Assembly: GCF_042653765.1 (NCBI RefSeq)
Contig: NZ_JBHSEZ010000004.1
Coordinates: forward strand, 364,089 to 428,088
DNA length: 64,000 nucleotides
Direction of reading: 5' to 3'
Origin: Castellaniella denitrificans
GTDB lineage: Bacteria > Pseudomonadota > Gammaproteobacteria > Burkholderiales > Burkholderiaceae_B
Positions 58,407 to 64,000 of this stretch are shown here, piece after piece. The position numbers and the translations under genes are program-made. Numbering within the stretch: the stretch's first letter is position 1; the number at the start of each line of letters is the position of its first letter. The notes beneath the pieces are model-generated. The model ran no database searches, was not told the DNA's origin, and saw only the letters and a list, made by a program, of their open reading frames with translations.

Positions 58407-59217
58407 ATTGCCCTCCCAGGTAGGCCTCCAGCACCGCCCGGTCGTTGCGCACGGCCTCGGGCGCACCCTCGGCCAGCTTGCGCCCTTCGCTCATGACGAT
58501 GACCGGGTCGCACAGGTTCATGACCATGTTCATGTCGTGCTCGATCAGCAGGAAGGTGATGCCGCGCTCTCGCGACAGGGCCTGGATGTTCCGGACGATG
58601 CTTTGCAGCAGCGTGCGGTTGACCCCGGCCGCCGGCTCGTCCAGCAGGATGATCCGGGGGTCCGCCATCAGCGTGCGGCCCATTTCCAGCAGCTTCTTCT
58701 GTCCGCCCGACAGGTTGGCCGCGTATTCGTGCTGGACATGGGTGAGCTGCAGGTATTCCAGGACTTCCCGCGCCTTGAGCAGGTGGCGGGTTTCCTCGGC
58801 GCGGACCCGGCCCGGACGCAGCAGGGCGTTCCACCAGCGCTCCCCCGACTGGCCCGGCGGTACCAGCATGAGGTTTTCCAGGACACTCATGGTGCCGTGC
58901 TCGCGGGGGATCTGGAACGTGCGGCACAGGCCGCGGGCGAAGATCTGGTCCGGACGCAGGTGGCCGATGTCTTGGCCGTCCAGCAGGATCCGCCCCGAAT
59001 CGGGGGGGATGAAGCCGGTCATGAGATTGAACACCGTGGTCTTGCCGGCGCCGTTGGGACCGATCAGGCCGGTGATGGTGCCGCGTTCCACCTGGAACGA
59101 ACAATGATCCACGGCGCGCAGGCCGCCGAAGCTTTTCGTCAGGTCACGGACTTCGAGCAGCGGACGCCGCTGGCCGACATCCGTTTCCGACAGGGAAGAT
59201 GCTGTCGAATCCGCCAC
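58387..59217 (-). CDS. livG: Branched-chain amino acid-type ABC ATPase (LivG family)
   Basis: A 276-residue ATPase. Walker A is GPNGAGKTT, with LivG-type GLCRTFQIPREHGTMSVLENL, the signature LSGGQKKLLEMG and Walker B IILLDEPAAGVN. GTG at 59217 is chosen because CAGGAGG lies five bases upstream; an ATG at 59274 has no ribosome site. It is the first gene of the run. No clear promoter was seen in the 170 bases between it and the RNase P RNA gene. Confidence 0.92.
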   Translation of the reverse strand: MADSTASSLSETDVGQRRPLLEVRDLTKSFGGLRAVDHCSFQVERGTITGLIGPNGAGKTTVFNLMTGFIPPDSGRILLDGQDIGHLRPDQIFARGLCRTFQIPREHGTMSVLENLMLVPPGQSGERWWNALLRPGRVRAEETRHLLKAREVLEYLQLTHVQHEYAANLSGGQKKLLEMGRTLMADPRIILLDEPAAGVNRTLLQSIVRNIQALSRERGITFLLIEHDMNMVMNLCDPVIVMSEGRKLAEGAPEAVRNDRAVLEAYLGGQYAAAAG

Positions 59218-59387
59218 CGATGCCTCCTGCTGGATTTCCACGACGGGAATCCGGCCGGCGTACCCATCGCGCATCCGCGCGGCGGGCCGTCGGTTGGAAA
59301 TGATGGTTCAGGGTATCACAGCCGCCGTGGCGGCCGAATGCGCATAATTCCCTATGGCCATGGCCGCATGCGTCGGAAAGAAAAGAA

Positions 59388-59791
59388 GCGGAACAGATCT
59401 ATAGGCCGGATTCTGTACGCCGGGTTGCCCCGGCGGGCGATCATTCCTCTGGGCGGGCCATTGCTGGACCGCTCTAGCCATCTACCCGCATGCTCGGACG
59501 GGCCGCCCTGTCGGCACGAAGCCGGCGCATGCCTATTTGATGTTGCTCCCGATAGAGGTTGCCGCGTTTCACCCTGCCGCGGACCGCCCGGGCTGGCCGG
59601 ACGGACGGTACGGAGATGGCCGTACCGGTGTGCGCCTCGCGGCGCACCCCCGCGGCAGACTCGTCTCTGTGGCCCTGGTCCTCGGCTTTCCCCGAAAGGA
59701 TCGCCGGACGGCCGTTAGCCGCTATCGCGCCCGATGGAGTCCGGACCTTCCTCGATGCCTTCCGGCACCGCGATCGCCCGATCTGCCCCGC
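59388..59791 (-). ncRNA. rnpB: RNase P RNA (class A)
   Basis: About 404 bases on the minus strand. The 5' end GCGGGGCAGATC pairs with the 3' end GATCTGTTCCGC to give helix P1. The universally conserved GAGGAAGGTCCGGACTCCAT (normally GAGGAAAGTCCGGGCTCC) follows the 5' arm. Near the 3' end ACAGAATCCGGCCTATAG matches the conserved J2/4-P1 segment, and GATGGCTAGAGCGGTCCAGCAATGG the J-region of P9-P17. The G-for-A change in GAAAG is worth noting. It is the catalytic RNA that matures tRNA 5' ends. Confidence 0.92.
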
Positions 59792-59797
59792 AGCGGC

Positions 59798-59803
59798 ATT
59801 GTA
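59798..59803 (-). promoter_or_regulatory. -10 element of rnpB
   Basis: TACAAT on the minus strand, ending six bases before the inferred 5' end of RNase P RNA at 59791. No good -35 box is visible. Confidence 0.5.
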
Positions 59804-59899
59804 CGACAGCGCCACGGCACGCCCCCGTCCAAACTGCGACAATATGCCTTTGGTCCCGGCGCGCCCGGCCCCGGCGACCGCCTCACCATTGCCCGCATC

Positions 59900-61738
<1,839 letters not shown>

Positions 61739-61748
61739 GCCGCCCGGT

Positions 61749-62885
61749 TCAGCCGGCCTCGGCCACGCGCCAGGCCAGGGATTCCCCGGCGGCCAGCGGC
61801 ACGACCACGTCGTCGCCCAGCGGCAGGTCCTGGGGAACGGAATCCGCGACCCGCTCCAGGGTCAAGGTGCCCGTGTTGACCGGCAGGCCATAGAACGCCG
61901 GGCCATGCCGGCTGGCGAAGGCCTCCAGGCGGTCCAGGCGGCCGACGGACTCGAACGCCGTCGCGTACAACGCCATGGCGTGGCGGGCCGTGTAGCAGCC
62001 CGCGCAGCCGCAGTCCTGCTCCTTGGCGCCGCGCGGATGCGGGGCGCTGTCCGTGCCCAGAAAGAATCGCGGATTGCCGCTGGTCGCCGCCTTCAGCAAG
62101 GCCTGGCGGTGGATTTCCCGCTTCAGGACCGGCAGGCAGTACCAATGGGGCCGCAGCCCGCCCTTGAACAGGGCGTTGCGGTTGTACAGCAAGTGCTGCG
62201 GCGTCAGCGTGGCGCCGATGGGGCCGTCGGCCTCCGTGACGTAGGCCGCGCCGTCCGCCGTGGTCAGGTGCTCGAACACCACCTTCAGTTCGGGAAAGGC
62301 GCGCCGCAGGGGCAGCATGACCCGTTCGATGAAGACCGCCTCGCGGTCGAACAGGTCGACCGCCGGATCGGTGACCTCGCCGTGGACCAGCAGCGGCATG
62401 CCGCATTCCTGCATGGCCGCGAGGGTCGCCCGGCACTGGCCCAGCAAGTCCGTCACGCCGGCGTCCGAATGGGTGGTCGCCCCGGCCGGGTAGAGCTTGA
62501 CCCCGTGCACGAAGCCGCTGTCGCGCGCGCGGCGGATCTCGTCCGGCGCGGTCCGGTCGGTCAGGTACAGGGTCATCAGGGGTTCGAAGGACGGCGTTCC
62601 GTCCCCGCCCGCGCGCTCGCAGGCCTGCCGCAGGGCGTCCAGGACGCGCGCGCGGTAGGCGCGCGCATCCTCGGTCGTCAGCACCGGGGGCTTCAGGTTG
62701 GGCATGACGATGGCGCGACCGAACTGCCGCGCGGAGTCCATCACCACGCTGCGCAGCACCGCGCCGTCGCGCAGGTGCAGGTGCCAGTCGTCGGGACGGG
62801 ACAGGCGGATGCGCGCGGGCGCGGCGGAAGCCTCGGCCACGGGTGCGTCGCAATCGGGTAAAGCAGGGGAAGAAGTCTGTGACAC
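61749..62885 (-). CDS. pyrC: Dihydroorotase, class II
   Basis: Zinc amidohydrolase of pyrimidine synthesis (carbamoyl-aspartate to dihydroorotate). Ligand motifs are DDWHLHLRDG, the carbamylated-Lys region HGVKLYPAGATTHSDAGV, and GTDSAPHPRGAKEQDCGCAGCY. The core fits the ~348-residue E. coli enzyme. The start is uncertain: GTG at 62885 (378 residues) has AGGA ten bases upstream. GTG at 62921 would overlap the divergent SWIB promoter, and GTG at 62840 gives 363 residues without a ribosome site. Confidence 0.9.
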   Translation of the reverse strand: MSQTSSPALPDCDAPVAEASAAPARIRLSRPDDWHLHLRDGAVLRSVVMDSARQFGRAIVMPNLKPPVLTTEDARAYRARVLDALRQACERAGGDGTPSFEPLMTLYLTDRTAPDEIRRARDSGFVHGVKLYPAGATTHSDAGVTDLLGQCRATLAAMQECGMPLLVHGEVTDPAVDLFDREAVFIERVMLPLRRAFPELKVVFEHLTTADGAAYVTEADGPIGATLTPQHLLYNRNALFKGGLRPHWYCLPVLKREIHRQALLKAATSGNPRFFLGTDSAPHPRGAKEQDCGCAGCYTARHAMALYATAFESVGRLDRLEAFASRHGPAFYGLPVNTGTLTLERVADSVPQDLPLGDDVVVPLAAGESLAWRVAEAG

Positions 62886-62902
62886 GGTCTGACAATCCTG
62901 TT

Positions 62903-62931
62903 TTGTCTTTCGGGGAAACACGCGGTATGCT
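62903..62931 (+). promoter_or_regulatory. Promoter of the SWIB-domain gene
   Basis: TTGTCT (62903-62908) and TATGCT (62926-62931) separated by 17 bases. The start site would lie about 30 bases before the ATG at 62971. It overlaps the possible 5' end of pyrC. Confidence 0.65.
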
Positions 62932-62970
62932 GCGAGGGCTATTCACTCAACACTGTAGGAGCCTGCATAC

Positions 62971-63243
62971 ATGGCAACCACCGAAAAGACCGGTCGCAAA
63001 CCCAATGCGGCATTCATGAAGCCCCTGACCCCCAGCGCCACCCTGGCGGCCGTGATCGGCAACGAAGCCGTGCCCCGCACCGAAGTCACCAAGCGCATCT
63101 GGGACTATATCAAGAAGCACAACCTCCAGGATCCCGCGAACCGTCGCAACATCAATGCGGATGCCAAGCTGCGCCCCCTGTTCGGCAAGGACCAGGTTTC
63201 GATGTTCGAACTGACCAAGCTGGTCAGCCAGCACCTGAAATAA
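62971..63243 (+). CDS. SWIB/MDM2-domain protein
   Basis: A 90-residue protein made of a short basic tail and one SWIB domain (about 15-90: MKPLTPSATLAAVIG, VTKRIWDYIKKHNLQDPANRR, LRPLFGKDQVSMFELTKLV). The domain is best known from eukaryotic chromatin remodelling and chlamydial proteins; stand-alone bacterial versions have no settled role. TAGGAG lies nine bases before ATG. A strong-looking promoter and monocistronic layout suggest good expression. DNA or chromosome association is only a guess from the domain. Confidence 0.9.
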   Translation: MATTEKTGRKPNAAFMKPLTPSATLAAVIGNEAVPRTEVTKRIWDYIKKHNLQDPANRRNINADAKLRPLFGKDQVSMFELTKLVSQHLK

Positions 63244-63353
63244 GCAGGATTGCGGCGGGCTGTCGCGGCAGCCTCGCCTGCCCGGAATGATCCGGACCGG
63301 CCCCGGCCGGACGACGGCCCCCGCCCTGGGCGGAGCGGCAGCCGCCCACAGGC

Positions 63354-63382
63354 GGCATCCCGGCCCCTTGCGAGGGGATGCC
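63354..63382. other. Hairpin between SWIB gene and small membrane protein gene
   Basis: GGCATCCC (63354-63361) pairs with GGGATGCC (63375-63382), with an inner CCCC/GGGG extension in the loop. It lies just before the stop of the convergent membrane-protein gene. There is no T-run, so its role is unclear. Confidence 0.45.
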
Positions 63383-63387
63383 GGGGA

Positions 63388-63756
63388 TCACAGGCCCGGA
63401 AGCGGCGTTTCCCCGGCCCAATGCGCGAGCCAGCCCTTGGCGATGCGGTAGATGATCCAGATCACGGCCACCAGGCCCGTGACGAAGCCGACGAAGATCA
63501 GACTGGCCAGGGCGCTGAGCGCCAGCCACAGCAGACCCCACCAGAACGTCCGGATGATCCAGTCGATGTGACCGGCATAGACGGTGCCGACCATGTCGCC
63601 GCGCTTCAGGTAAGCCAGCACCACAGCGGCCAGGACGGCCGCGCCGAAGATCCCCGCGGACAGAATGCCCACGGCGAACAGGGCGTACATCAGATGGACG
63701 AGCTGCCGCTGGTTCAGGCCCTTGTCCATGTCGGGGGTATCGTCGCCTTGAATCAT
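63388..63756 (-). CDS. Small inner-membrane protein (DUF4870-like)
   Basis: A 122-residue protein with three hydrophobic segments (about 24-48 MYALFAVGILSAGIFGAAVL, 67-85 and 90-108 VGFVTGLVAVIWIIYRIAKG). The pattern, with a final IYRIAKGWLA, resembles the DUF4870/YIP1-like small membrane proteins of betaproteobacteria; no function is known to me. ATG at 63756 has AGGAG five bases upstream, whereas a longer frame would start without one. Confidence 0.8.
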   Translation of the reverse strand: MIQGDDTPDMDKGLNQRQLVHLMYALFAVGILSAGIFGAAVLAAVVLAYLKRGDMVGTVYAGHIDWIIRTFWWGLLWLALSALASLIFVGFVTGLVAVIWIIYRIAKGWLAHWAGETPLPGL

Positions 63757-63825
63757 GAGGTCTCCTGCGGAGGGCGCAGGCCGTGCGCCGGCGTTTGAAA
63801 AGTTCATTCTATCAGGGATGCGCCC

Positions 63826-63948
63826 CTGCGCCGCACAGCCTGCGGCTGCTTGCCGTTCCCGCGGGGGCCAGTCTTCCGCCGCGGCCTTGCGCCGTTCAAC
63901 GCCATAGGGCGCCTTGTCGCCGCCCCATTTTGCCGCCGCCCCAAAGAC
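63826..63948. repeat. Intergenic hairpin repeat, copy 3
   Basis: Shares the exact 18-base core CAGCCTGCGGCTGCTTGC (63836-63853) with the repeat after gloA, followed by CCCGCGGGGG and further GC-rich inverted arms. No gene is seen between the membrane-protein start (63756) and the window end. Confidence 0.6.
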
Positions 63949-63981
63949 AAAGCCCCCGCAGAGGATCTCTGCGGGGGCTTT
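63949..63981. terminator. Strong palindromic terminator-like hairpin at window end
   Basis: A 15-base-pair perfect stem (AAAGCCCCCGCAGAG, 63949-63963, with its complement 63967-63981) and a three-base loop. The short A/T ends make it usable in both directions. It probably terminates a transcript entering from the right, or separates the two sides. Confidence 0.65.
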
Positions 63982-64000
63982 GCGGTATAAAAGCCTGACG

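Noticed and set aside
59537..59899. Upstream extension of the Uup-like protein
   Set aside because: It would lie within RNase P RNA and adds residues unlike any ABC-F N-terminus; the conserved start is at 59900.

Overview
The window is about 64 kb of high-GC (mostly 65-70%), densely packed bacterial chromosome. Gene content and order point to a betaproteobacterium of the family Alcaligenaceae (Bordetella/Achromobacter/Castellaniella-like). The evidence is a fused murE-murF gene inside a complete dcw cluster, the ftsZ-lpxC-(dciA)-M23 peptidase-secA tail, the amgK-murU / lptD-surA-rsmA block, and GC-rich intergenic hairpin repeats. This placement is inference; no 16S gene is present.

Layout. 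1-4.5 kb (+): 3' part of glyS, gmhB, a plsC-type acyltransferase, a YgjP-like metalloprotease, gloA. 4.6-9.4 kb (-): lptD-surA-rsmA. 9.6-12.3 kb (+): amgK-murU and a membrane coiled-coil protein. 12.3-17.3 kb (-): methionine importer metNIQ, then glutamine-type importer glnHPQ. 17.5-28.5 kb: APH/AAA kinase fusion, tRNA-Lys(UUU), metallophosphoesterase, a GH31-like protein that seems to lack its catalytic acids, mnmC, suhB-like phosphatase, M20 amidohydrolase, YciA-like thioesterase, mgtE. 28.6-30.9 kb: a small accessory segment with mazEF, a XRE regulator, a lipoprotein and an orphan gene. It is bounded by two inverted copies of a ~165-bp hairpin-rich repeat. 31-53.6 kb (mostly -): secA, M23 peptidase, dciA-like (+), lpxC, and ftsZ-A-Q-ddlB-murC-murG-ftsW-murD-mraY-murEF-ftsI-ftsL-rsmH-mraZ. 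53.9-59.2 kb: a branched-chain amino-acid type ABC system (binding protein +; permeases and ATPases -). 59.4-64 kb: RNase P RNA, a Uup-like ABC-F protein, pyrC, a SWIB protein and a small membrane protein.

Functionally the window is dominated by envelope biogenesis: peptidoglycan precursors (dcw cluster), peptidoglycan recycling (AmgK-MurU), lipid A and LPS assembly (LpxC, LptD, GmhB), OMP folding (SurA), secretion (SecA) and division (FtsZ/A/Q/W/I/L). Most dcw genes overlap by ATGA junctions. A promoter overlapping MraZ-type boxes lies upstream of mraZ. No CRISPR array, transposase, integrase or phage module was seen.

The most interesting non-housekeeping items are: the structured inverted repeats with compensatory changes around the mazEF segment; the palindrome that brackets the mazEF promoter; an rsmA reading frame that runs through an intergenic hairpin repeat; the apparent GH31 pseudoenzyme; and an LptD without cysteines in its mature part.
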